Below are positions 1 through 9,464 of a DNA stretch of 64,000 bases, in pieces (within the stretch, counting starts at the first letter, position 1; each line of letters opens with the position of its first letter). The stretch lies in the NCBI GenBank assembly GCA_034769895.1, contig CM068375.1:253001542-253065541 (forward strand), read 5' to 3'. Origin of the DNA: Magicicada septendecula. Taxonomy: Eukaryota; Arthropoda; Insecta; Hemiptera; Cicadidae. The notes under the pieces are model-generated. The model was not told the DNA's origin and made no database searches. It saw only the letters and a program-made list of their open reading frames with translations. Position numbers and translations under genes: made by a program.

Positions 1-551
1 TCACATAACAAAGATAATACAACAACCAACGGTATATAAAAAATTGAGTGCCAAGATTGCAATAAATGTTATATAGGACAAACAAAAAAACAGCTGAAAA
101 AACGTTATTTTGAACACCTAAATGCATACAAAAACCAGATATATATAAATACAATTTAGCCACACATGCAATAAACACAGGACATGAATTCCAAGACATA
201 ACCAATGTAACACTAATAAAACATATACCACACAAAGGCACCATAATGAACATTTGGGAAAATTTACAGATTTACAAACATAAAACACAAAACAAACTAA
301 TACCAGAACAAATACAAATCAATACAAAAAATGACACAATATTCAAAGCACTCAACATCGAAAATACACAAAATACAAAAACAGATACCACAGCCACACA
401 CAATAATGCAACTTTAAAAGACCAAAGACCAACAAACTGCTTAATAACATCCAGAAGCCAACACACAAATAATTCACCAGAAACAAGATGGCGAAGGCTG
501 AAGATGAGAGTACAGGAACTCTCGAAACATGTTCCACAAATAGAAAAATAA
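1..551 (+). pseudogene. E0: 3' end of PLE polyprotein (GIY-YIG endonuclease remnant)
   Basis: Only the end of this unit is in the window. It begins just before the GIY motif, which reads Gly-Ile-TAA at 31-39. The frame then gives the C..C and YIGQT segment and the R..EH helix, and breaks after LNAYK because of a missing A. It reopens at 246 with MNIWENLQIYKH, which carries the Glu expected as the EN catalytic acid. The frame then runs to 551, passing through the ribozyme-like element. The family and domain are clear; the product is non-functional as read. Confidence 0.85.
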
Positions 552-558
552 CATCTTG
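484..558 (+). ncRNA. Hammerhead ribozyme-like element, start of unit E1 (reference copy)
   Basis: Read as a type I hammerhead: outer stem I CAAGATG (484-490) pairs with CATCTTG (552-558); inner stem I GG (496-497) with CC (534-535); core CTGAAGA (498-504) fits CUGANGA; stem II GAGAGT (506-511) pairs with ACTCTC (518-523) around a 6-nt loop; GAA core 524-526; stem III AC (527-528) with GT (531-532) closing a 2-nt loop; position 17 is T533, so cleavage is predicted between 533 and 534. One extra T (505) sits between core and stem II, which is non-canonical. Hammerheads are known in PLE terminal regions. Self-cleavage would release unit-length RNA from array transcripts. The helix pairing is seen; activity is inferred. 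Confidence 0.72.
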
Positions 559-808
559 AGGTAAATTTATATATAAATATTAAATGTATTATATACATCA
601 AGAAACGGACTGTAGCAGAAAGTGATTGAAATAATATAACCATACAAGGTAAATAAGCCTACAGTGAAAAAACGAAAAGTGAGGTTATAAAACAAATGCA
701 AAAACAAGAGTGTATAGTGAAAAAAATAGTGAAGTGAATATCAAATTAAGTGAAATCAACTACCAAATAACGGATAACAAATCATCTCTCACATAAATAT
801 ACATTAAC

Positions 809-3435
809 ATGTACACAAACAACATAACCACAATTCCATATAACCACATTACCAAATAGTTAAACAAATTTCAAACACGAAAAAAACAACTAATGAACAC
901 AAACATGAACATATACTTCAATAGACAATGCCAAAAACATAAATTAACACCTAAATACATCAACATAAACACAAACAACAAAAATATGACTGCACAAAAA
1001 CTATAAAACAAGCACAAAGGCTATGGATACAAAACGAAATTAATCAATTATACAGTAAGAAAAATAGCATAACACTAGACATATACAAACTACACTTAGA
1101 GCTAACAAGTTTATTACATCCAATCACTTGGAATAATAAATACAATAACATAGAAAATAAAATAAGATTTGAAAAAACAAAAAGACTTATACAATCAACA
1201 AAAAACTTAACACATTAAAACAACAAAACAAAAATCAAGAACAAAAAAACAAAAATAAACACACATTTTACCCTCGAACCATTAACCTTAGCAATACAGA
1301 ATTTAACAAAAAAGAAACAGAATATTTAAACAATATGTCAAAAACTAACATAACCCAAAATGCAAACAAAAATCTAGAAAATTTAATAGTAGAAACAGAA
1401 TTTGCCATTAACCTAATAAAAGACAATATACAAGAAGAAAAAAGAACAGAAGCAACACATATAATTAAAAAAATAATCACTAGGAAATGAAAAACAAAGA
1501 TAAACAAAAGAAAAACAATAAAACAATAAAAGAAATTAAAAATAAAGTAAAGAACAATAATTTAATAATAACTAAAGCAGACAAAAGTCAAGCAACAGTA
1601 ATCATCGATAAAGCAGACTACATCAAAAAAACCGAAGACTTCATCAACAATAATAAATGCGTACAACTAGATAAAAACCCAACAGAAAACTATCTTAAAC
1701 AAACAATAAAACTAATAAAAACAACTAAAAACATTTTCAACAATAAAAACATAGACATATATATAAACAATAATCCAGAACCACCTAAAATGAATAGCCT
1801 AATAAAAATACACAAATTAAACAACCCAATACGACCATTAATCAATTTCAAAAAAGCTCCTACATACAAAAAAGCAAAAATAATAGCACAAAAACTAAAA
1901 AGTAACCATCTAAGAAATAACCATCATAACATAAAAAATACATACGAATTAATAGACAAACTAAAAATAATAAATATAAATGAAAATACATTTTTCACAT
2001 CATATAACGTAACAAACATGTACACTAATATCCCAGTAGAAGAAACAATTGACATAATAATAAACAAACTTAAAGAACAAAATGAAAACAAACAATATAT
2101 AACCGAAATAAAAAATAGTCTCCAACTAATACTAAAACAAAATTACTTTGAATTTAATAGCAAAATTTATCAACAGAAAGAAGGTTTAGCAATGGGATCA
2201 CCATTATCAAGCATAATAGCAGAAATATTCCTACAACACATAGACACCAAAATACAAAATATCATAAAAACACATGACCCAAATGGCATATGGATAAGAT
2301 ATGCAGATGATGGACTATATGTATCAAATAACAAAAACACAAATGCAGAGAACATACTGAAACAAATCAATAACAAACATCCCAAAATACAATTCACAGA
2401 AGAAAAAGAAAAACATAACAAAATCAACTATTTAGACATAACCATCACAAGATATAACAAACACATACAATATGCAATATATAGAAAACCAACTTCCACT
2501 AACATCATTATACCTAACCATTCTGATCACCCACCACAACATAAAATGGCAGCATTTTATTCGTTATTTAGCAGAATGTACAAAATACCCCTAAACAAAC
2601 GAGAAACTGAATAAGAAAGAAATATAATATACCAAATTGGTTATGCAAATGGATACAATAAAAATACTATGATCAAAATAGAAAATAAAATCAAATACAA
2701 AATAAAAACTGAACAATTAAGAATTAATCAAACTGAACAACACATAAATAATAACAACAACAAAAAATGGGCCACATTCACATATATAAATAATAAAATG
2801 ACAAAACTAACAAAACTATTTAAAAACACAGATATAAAAATAGCATACAAAACTAATAAAAATAAATTACAAAATCTAAATAGCTCACATAACAAAGATA
2901 ATACAACAACCAACAGTATATAAAAAATTGAGTGCCAAGATTGCAATAAATGTTATATAGGACAAACAAAAAAACAGCTGAAAAAACGTTATTTTGAACA
3001 CCTAAATGCATACAAAAACCAGATATATATAAATACAATTTAGCCACACATGCAATAAACACAGGACATGAATTCCAAGACATAACCAATGTAACACTAA
3101 TAAAACATATACCACACAAAGGCACCATAATGAACATTTGGGAAAATTTACAGATTTACAAACATAAAACACAAAACAAACTAATACCAGAACAAATACA
3201 AATCAATACAAAAAATGACACAATATTCAAAGCACTCAACATCGAAAATACACAAAATACAAAAACAGATACCACAGCCACACACAATAATGCAACTTTA
3301 AAAGACCAAAGACCAACAAACTGCTTAATAACATCCAGAAGCCAACACACAAATAATTCACCAGAAACAAGATGGCGAAGGCTGAAGATGAGAGTACAGG
3401 AACTCTCGAAACATGTTCCACAAATAGAAAAATAA
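809..3435 (+). pseudogene. E1: degenerate Penelope-like polyprotein (N-term, RT, GIY-YIG), type A
   Basis: PLE polyproteins copy the element RNA into DNA at a nick made by their own GIY-YIG nuclease. Order seen: N-terminal region from MYTNN (809), RT from about 1270 to 2614, connection segment with GYANGYN (from about 2640, open 2669-2923), EN from about 2910. Lesions: TAG at codon 17 (TTG in other units); five instead of six A near 1000; frame change near 1210; one C lost at ACTAGGAAATG (about 1483); Asn for the motif A Asp; TAA after ETE (2612-2614); GIY reads Ser-Ile-TAA; EN frameshift after LNAYK. A start at 809 fits because the frame opens just upstream of a PLE-like N-terminal region. 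Confidence 0.88.
1487..2614 (+). CDS. E1 reverse transcriptase core, 375-aa open frame
   Basis: This is the largest open part of E1. From the N-terminus: ITKADKS..VIIDKADYI (PLE N-terminal RT signature), NSLIKIHK..PIRPLI..APTYK (finger region), motif A TSYNVTNMYTNIP, motif B GLAMGSPLSS, motif C YADD, and the thumb signature RKPTST..HP..KMAAFYSLFSRMY. Motif A has Asn where RTs need the metal-binding Asp, so catalysis is not expected. The ATG used is internal; the frame is cut upstream by the C deletion at about 1483. KQINNKH and FSRMY are shared only with E5. Confidence 0.85.
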   Translation: MKNKDKQKKNNKTIKEIKNKVKNNNLIITKADKSQATVIIDKADYIKKTEDFINNNKCVQLDKNPTENYLKQTIKLIKTTKNIFNNKNIDIYINNNPEPPKMNSLIKIHKLNNPIRPLINFKKAPTYKKAKIIAQKLKSNHLRNNHHNIKNTYELIDKLKIININENTFFTSYNVTNMYTNIPVEETIDIIINKLKEQNENKQYITEIKNSLQLILKQNYFEFNSKIYQQKEGLAMGSPLSSIIAEIFLQHIDTKIQNIIKTHDPNGIWIRYADDGLYVSNNKNTNAENILKQINNKHPKIQFTEEKEKHNKINYLDITITRYNKHIQYAIYRKPTSTNIIIPNHSDHPPQHKMAAFYSLFSRMYKIPLNKRETE

Positions 3436-3442
3436 CATCTTG
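3368..3442 (+). ncRNA. Hammerhead ribozyme-like element, E2
   Basis: Identical to the E1 copy in all paired and core positions; predicted cleavage after 3417. Confidence 0.72.
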
Positions 3443-4370
3443 AGGTAAATTTATATATAAATATTAAATGTATTATATACATCAAGAAACGGACTGTAGC
3501 AGAAAGTGATTGAAATAATATAACCATACAAGGTAAATAAGCCTACAGTGAAAAAACGAAAAGTGAGGTTATAAAACAAATGCAAAAACAAAAGTGTATA
3601 GTGAAAAAAATAGTGAAGTGAATATCAAATTAAGTGAAATCAACTACCAAATAACGGATAACAAATCATCTCTCACATAAATATACATTAACATGTACAC
3701 AAACAACATAACCACAATTCCATATAACCTCATTACCAAATAGTTAAACAAATTTCAAACACGAAAAAAACAACTAATGAACACAAACATGAACATATAC
3801 TTCAATAGACAATGCCAAAAACATAAATTAACACCTAAATACATCAACATAAACACAAACAACAAAAATATGACTGCACAAAAACTATAAAACAAGCACA
3901 AAGGCTATGGATACAAAACGAAATTAATCAATTATACAGTAAGAAAAATAGCATAACACTAGACATATACAAACTACACTTAGAGCTAACAAGTTTATTA
4001 CATCCAATCACTTGGAATAATAAATACAATAACATAGAAAATAAAATAAGATTTGAAAAAACAAAAAGACTTATACAATCAACAAAAAACTTAACACATT
4101 AAAACAACAAAACAAAAATCAAGAACAAAAAAACAAAAATAAACACACATTTTACCCTCGAACCATTAACCTTAGCAATACAGAATTTAACAAAAAAGAA
4201 ACAGAATATTTAAACAATATGTCAAAAACTAACATAACCCAAAATGCAAACAAAAATCTAGAAAATTTAATAGTAGAAACAGAATTTGCCATTAACCTAA
4301 TAAAAGACAATATACAAGAAGAAAAAAGAACAGAAGCAACACATATAATTAAAAAAATAATCACTAGGAA

Positions 4371-4652
4371 ATGAAAAACAAAGATAAACAAAAGAAAAAC
4401 AATAAAACAATAAAAGAAATTAAAAATAAAGTAAAGAACAATAATTTAATAATAACTAAAGCAGACAAGAGTCAAGCAACAATAATCATCGATAAAGCAG
4501 ACTACATCAAAAAAACCGAAGACTTCATCAACAATAATAAATGCGTACAACTAGATAAAAACCCAACAGAAAACTATCTTAAACAAACAATAAAACTAAT
4601 AAAAACAACTAAAAACATTTTCAACAATAAAAACATAGACATATATATATAA
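4371..4652 (+). CDS. E2 N-terminal RT fragment, 93 aa
   Basis: Carries the ITKADKS..IIIDKADYI signature found at the start of PLE RT domains. It stops at TAA inside a TATATATATA run that is one TA longer than in units with a continuous RT frame. The rest of the RT resumes 24 bp downstream in another frame. Confidence 0.75.
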   Translation: MKNKDKQKKNNKTIKEIKNKVKNNNLIITKADKSQATIIIDKADYIKKTEDFINNNKCVQLDKNPTENYLKQTIKLIKTTKNIFNNKNIDIYI

Positions 4653-4675
4653 ACAATAATCCAGAACTACCTAAA

Positions 4676-5500
4676 ATGAATAGCCTAATAAAAACACACA
4701 AATTAAACAACCCAATACGACCATTAATCAATTTCAAAAAAGCTCCTACATACAAAATAGCAAAAATAATAGCACAAAAACTAAAAAGTAACCATCTAAG
4801 AAATAACCATCATAACATAAAAAATACATACGAATTAATAGACAAACTAAAAATAATAAATATAAATGAAAATACATTTTTCACATCATATGACATAACA
4901 AACATGTACACTAATATCCCAGTAGAAGAAACAATTGACATAATAATAAACAAACTTAAAGAACAAAATGAAAACAAACAATATATAACCGAAATAAAAA
5001 ATAGTCTCCAACTAATACTAAAACAAAATTACTTTGAATTTAATAGCAAAATTTATCAACAGAAAGAAGGTTTAGCAATGGGATCACCATTATCAAGCAT
5101 AATAGCAGAAATATTCCTACAACACATAGACACCAAAATACAAAATATCATAAAAACACATGACCCAAATGGCATATGGATAAGATATGCAGATGATGGA
5201 CTATATGTATCAAATAACAAAAACACAAATGCAGAGAACATACTGAATCAAATCAATAACATACATCCCAAAATACAATTCACAGAAGAAAAAGAAAAAC
5301 ATAACAAAATCAACTATTTAGACATAACCATCACAAGATATAACAAACACATACAATATGCAATATATAGAAAACCAACTTCCACTAACATCATTATACC
5401 TAACCATACTGATCACCCACCACAACATAAAATGGCAGCATTTTATTCGTTATTTAACAGAATGTACAAAATACCCCTAAACAAACGAGAAACTGAATAA
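4676..5500 (+). CDS. E2 RT core, 274 aa with catalytic Asp retained
   Basis: Begins at MNSLIKTHK and covers the finger region, motif A SYDITNMYTNIP (Asp73), motif B GLAMGSPLSS, motif C YADD (171-174) and the RKPTST thumb region. All three catalytic Asp positions are present, but the first 150 or so residues of the RT lie in a separate frame. It ends at the TAA after ETE shared by all copies. Confidence 0.82.
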   Translation: MNSLIKTHKLNNPIRPLINFKKAPTYKIAKIIAQKLKSNHLRNNHHNIKNTYELIDKLKIININENTFFTSYDITNMYTNIPVEETIDIIINKLKEQNENKQYITEIKNSLQLILKQNYFEFNSKIYQQKEGLAMGSPLSSIIAEIFLQHIDTKIQNIIKTHDPNGIWIRYADDGLYVSNNKNTNAENILNQINNIHPKIQFTEEKEKHNKINYLDITITRYNKHIQYAIYRKPTSTNIIIPNHTDHPPQHKMAAFYSLFNRMYKIPLNKRETE

Positions 5501-6253
5501 GAAAGAAATATAATATACCAAATTGGTTATGCAAATGGATACAATAAAAATACTATGATCAAAATAGAAAATAAAATCAAATACAAAATAAAAACTGAAC
5601 AATTAAGAATTAATCAAACTGAACAACACATAAATAATAACAACAACAAAAAATGGGCCACATTCACATATATAAATAATAAAATGACAAAACTAACAAA
5701 ACTATTTAAAAACACAGATATAAAAATAGCATACAAAACTAATAAAAATAAATTACAAAATCTAAATAGCTCACATAACAAAGATAATACAACAACCAAC
5801 AGTATATAAAAAATTGAGTGCCAAGATTGCAATAAATGTTATATAGGACAAACAAAAAAACAGCTGAAAAAACGTTATTTTGAACACCTAAATGCATACA
5901 AAAACCAGATATATATAAATACAATTTAGCCACACATGCAATAAACACAGGACATGAATTCCAAGACATAACCAATGTAACACTAATAAAACATATACCA
6001 CACAAAGGCACCATAATGAACATTTGGGAAAATTTACAGATTTACAAACATAAAACACAAAACAAACTAATACCAGAACAAATACAAATCAATACAAAAA
6101 ATGACACAATATTCAAAGCACTCAACATCGAAAATACACAAAATACAAAAACAGATACCACAGCCACACACAATAATGCAACTTTAAAAGACCAAAGACC
6201 AACAAACTGCTTAATAACATCCAGAAGCCAACACACAAATAATTCACCAGAAA

Positions 6254-6328
6254 CAAGATGGCGAAGGCTGAAGATGAGAGTACAGGAACTCTCGAAACAT
6301 GTTCCACAAATAGAAAAATAACATCTTG
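6254..6328 (+). ncRNA. Hammerhead ribozyme-like element, E3
   Basis: All stems and core as in E1; predicted cleavage after 6303. Confidence 0.72.
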
Positions 6329-7256
6329 AGGTAAATTTATATATAAATATTAAATGTATTATATACATCAAGAAACGGACTGTAGCAGAAAGTGATTGAA
6401 ATAATATAACCATACAAGGTAAATAAGCCTACAGTGAAAAAACGAAAAGTGAGGTTATAAAACAAATGCAAAAACAAAAGTGTATAGTGAAAAAAATAGT
6501 GAAGTGAATATCAAATTAAGTGAAATCAACTACCAAATAACGGATAACAAATCATCTCTCACATAAATATACATTAACATGTACACAAACAACATAACCA
6601 CAATTCCATATAACCTCATTACCAAATAGTTAAACAAATTTCAAACACGAAAAAAACAACTAATGAACACAAACATGAACATATACTTCAATAGACAATG
6701 CCAAAAACATAAATTAACACCTAAATACATCAACATAAACACAAACAACAAAAATATGACTGCACAAAAACTATAAAACAAGCACAAAGGCTATGGATAC
6801 AAAACGAAATTAATCAATTATACAGTAAGAAAAATAGCATAACACTAGACATATACAAACTACACTTAGAGCTAACAAGTTTATTACATCCAATCACTTG
6901 GAATAATAAATACAATAACATAGAAAATAAAATAAGATTTGAAAAAACAAAAAGACTTATACAATCAACAAAAAACTTAACACATTAAAACAACAAAACA
7001 AAAATCAAGAACAAAAAAACAAAAATAAACACACATTTTACCCTCGAACCATTAACCTTAGCAATACAGAATTTAACAAAAAAGAAACAGAATATTTAAA
7101 CAATATGTCAAAAACTAACATAACCCAAAATGCAAACAAAAATCTAGAAAATTTAATAGTAGAAACAGAATTTGCCATTAACCTAATAAAAGACAATATA
7201 CAAGAAGAAAAAAGAACAGAAGCAACACATATAATTAAAAAAATAATCACTAGGAA

Positions 7257-7538
7257 ATGAAAAACAAAGATAAACAAAAGAAAAACAATAAAACAATAAA
7301 AGAAATTAAAAATAAAGTAAAGAACAATAATTTAATAATAACTAAAGCAGACAAGAGTCAAGCAACAATAATCATCGATAAAGCAGACTACATCAAAAAA
7401 ACCGAAGACTTCATCAACAATAATAAATGCGTACAACTAGATAAAAACCCAACAGAAAACTATCTTAAACAAACAATAAAACTAATAAAAACAACTAAAA
7501 ACATTTTCAACAATAAAAACATAGACATATATATATAA
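7257..7538 (+). CDS. E3 N-terminal RT fragment, 93 aa
   Basis: Identical in protein sequence to the E2 fragment. It has the KADKSQATIIIDKADYI signature and ends in the expanded TA run. Confidence 0.72.
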   Translation: MKNKDKQKKNNKTIKEIKNKVKNNNLIITKADKSQATIIIDKADYIKKTEDFINNNKCVQLDKNPTENYLKQTIKLIKTTKNIFNNKNIDIYI

Positions 7539-7561
7539 ACAATAATCCAGAACTACCTAAA

Positions 7562-8386
7562 ATGAATAGCCTAATAAAAACACACAAATTAAACAACCCA
7601 ATACGACCATTAATCAATTTCAAAAAAGCTCCTACATACAAAATAGCAAAAATAATAGCACAAAAACTAAAAAGTAACCATCTAAGAAATAACCATCATA
7701 ACATAAAAAATACATACGAATTAATAGACAAACTAAAAATAATAAATATAAATGAAAATACATTTTTCACATCATATGACATAACAAACATGTACACTAA
7801 TATCCCAGTAGAAGAAACAATTGACATAATAATAAACAAACTTAAAGAACAAAATGAAAACAAACAATATATAACCGAAATAAAAAATAGTCTCCAACTA
7901 ATACTAAAACAAAATTACTTTGAATTTAATAGCAAAATTTATCAACAGAAAGAAGGTTTAGCAATGGGATCACCATTATCAAGCATAATAGCAGAAATAT
8001 TCCTACAACACATAGACACCAAAATACAAAATATCATAAAAACACATGACCCAAATGGCATATGGATAAGATATGCAGATGATGGACTATATGTATCAAA
8101 TAACAAAAACACAAATGCAGAGAACATACTGAATCAAATCAATAACATACATCCCAAAATACAATTCACAGAAGAAAAAGAAAAACATAACAAAATCAAC
8201 TATTTAGACATAACCATCACAAGATATAACAAACACATACAATATGCAATATATAGAAAACCAACTTCCACTAACATCATTATACCTAACCATACTGATC
8301 ACCCACCACAACATAAAATGGCAGCATTTTATTCGTTATTTAACAGAATGTACAAAATACCCCTAAACAAACGAGAAACTGAATAA
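7562..8386 (+). CDS. E3 RT core, 274 aa with catalytic Asp retained
   Basis: Identical in protein sequence to the E2 core: motif A SYDITNMYTNIP, motif B GLAMGSPLSS, motif C YADD, thumb RKPTST. It ends at the shared TAA after ETE. Confidence 0.82.
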   Translation: MNSLIKTHKLNNPIRPLINFKKAPTYKIAKIIAQKLKSNHLRNNHHNIKNTYELIDKLKIININENTFFTSYDITNMYTNIPVEETIDIIINKLKEQNENKQYITEIKNSLQLILKQNYFEFNSKIYQQKEGLAMGSPLSSIIAEIFLQHIDTKIQNIIKTHDPNGIWIRYADDGLYVSNNKNTNAENILNQINNIHPKIQFTEEKEKHNKINYLDITITRYNKHIQYAIYRKPTSTNIIIPNHTDHPPQHKMAAFYSLFNRMYKIPLNKRETE

Positions 8387-9139
8387 GAAAGAAATATAAT
8401 ATACCAAATTGGTTATGCAAATGGATACAATAAAAATACTATGATCAAAATAGAAAATAAAATCAAATACAAAATAAAAACTGAACAATTAAGAATTAAT
8501 CAAACTGAACAACACATAAATAATAACAACAACAAAAAATGGGCCACATTCACATATATAAATAATAAAATGACAAAACTAACAAAACTATTTAAAAACA
8601 CAGATATAAAAATAGCATACAAAACTAATAAAAATAAATTACAAAATCTAAATAGCTCACATAACAAAGATAATACAACAACCAACGGTATATAAAAAAT
8701 TGAGTGCCAAGATTGCAATAAATGTTATATAGGACAAACAAAAAAACAGCTGAAAAAACGTTATTTTGAACACCTAAATGCATACAAAAACCAGATATAT
8801 ATAAATACAATTTAGCCACACATGCAATAAACACAGGACATGAATTCCAAGACATAACCAATGTAACACTAATAAAACATATACCACACAAAGGCACCAT
8901 AATGAACATTTGGGAAAATTTACAGATTTACAAACATAAAACACAAAACAAACTAATACCAGAACAAATACAAATCAATACAAAAAATGACACAATATTC
9001 AAAGCACTCAACATCGAAAATACACAAAATACAAAAACAGATACCACAGCCACACACAATAATGCAACTTTAAAAGACCAAAGACCAACAAACTGCTTAA
9101 TAACATCCAGAAGCCAACACACAAATAATTCACCAGAAA

Positions 9140-9214
9140 CAAGATGGCGAAAGCTGAAGATGAGAGTACAGGAACTCTCGAAACATGTTCCACAAATAGA
9201 AAAATAACATCTTG
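9140..9214 (+). ncRNA. Hammerhead ribozyme-like element, E4 (inner stem I mismatch)
   Basis: Core, stem II and stem III as in E1, but the inner stem I reads AG instead of GG (GCGAAAGCTG), leaving one of two pairs next to the cleavage site. Predicted cleavage after 9189. Confidence 0.65.
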
Positions 9215-9464
9215 AGGTAAATTTATATATAAATATTAAATGTATTATATACATCAAGAAACGGACTGTAGCAGAAAGTGATTGAAATAATATAACCATA
9301 CAAGGTAAATAAGCCTACAGTGAAAAAACGAAAAGTGAGGTTATAAAACAAATGCAAAAACAAAAGTGTATAGTGAAAAAAATAGTGAAGTGAATATCAA
9401 ATTAAGTGAAATCAACTACCAAATAACGGATAACAAATCATCTCTCACATAAATATACATTAAC

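Larger units (their letters stand above)
3693..6321 (+). pseudogene. E2: degenerate Penelope-like polyprotein, type B
   Basis: Same domain order as E1. Lesions: TAG at codon 17 of the N-terminal frame; five-A frameshift; shared one-base frame change before HTFYPRTINL; C deletion at ACTAGGAAATG; a two-base TA expansion at about 4645 that splits the RT; TAA after ETE at 5498-5500; Ser-Ile-TAA in place of GIY; EN frameshift. Unlike E1 the motif A Asp is kept (SYDITNMYT). It is nearly identical to E3. Confidence 0.88.
6579..9207 (+). pseudogene. E3: degenerate Penelope-like polyprotein, type B
   Basis: Closely matches E2, including the TAG at codon 17, the C deletion, the TA expansion that splits the RT, and the intact motif A Asp. 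It differs by keeping Gly in the GIY motif (Gly-Ile-TAA at about 8693). E3 resembles E6 in this respect, so E3-E4 and E6-E7 look like copies of one two-unit block. Confidence 0.88.

Noticed and set aside
272..643. Long minus-strand open frames (60-143 aa, Phe/Leu/Val-rich) in every unit, looking like membrane proteins
   Set aside because: They are reverse-strand shadows of the A-rich PLE coding strand. They recur only because the unit recurs and have no recognisable domain or independent signals.
2888..2940. UAA read as Tyr, since TAA stands where GIY needs Tyr
   Set aside because: One TAT or TAC to TAA change explains it. True frameshifts and other TAA and TAG stops (one clearly from a TTG Leu codon) show ordinary decay, and no other site calls for Tyr.
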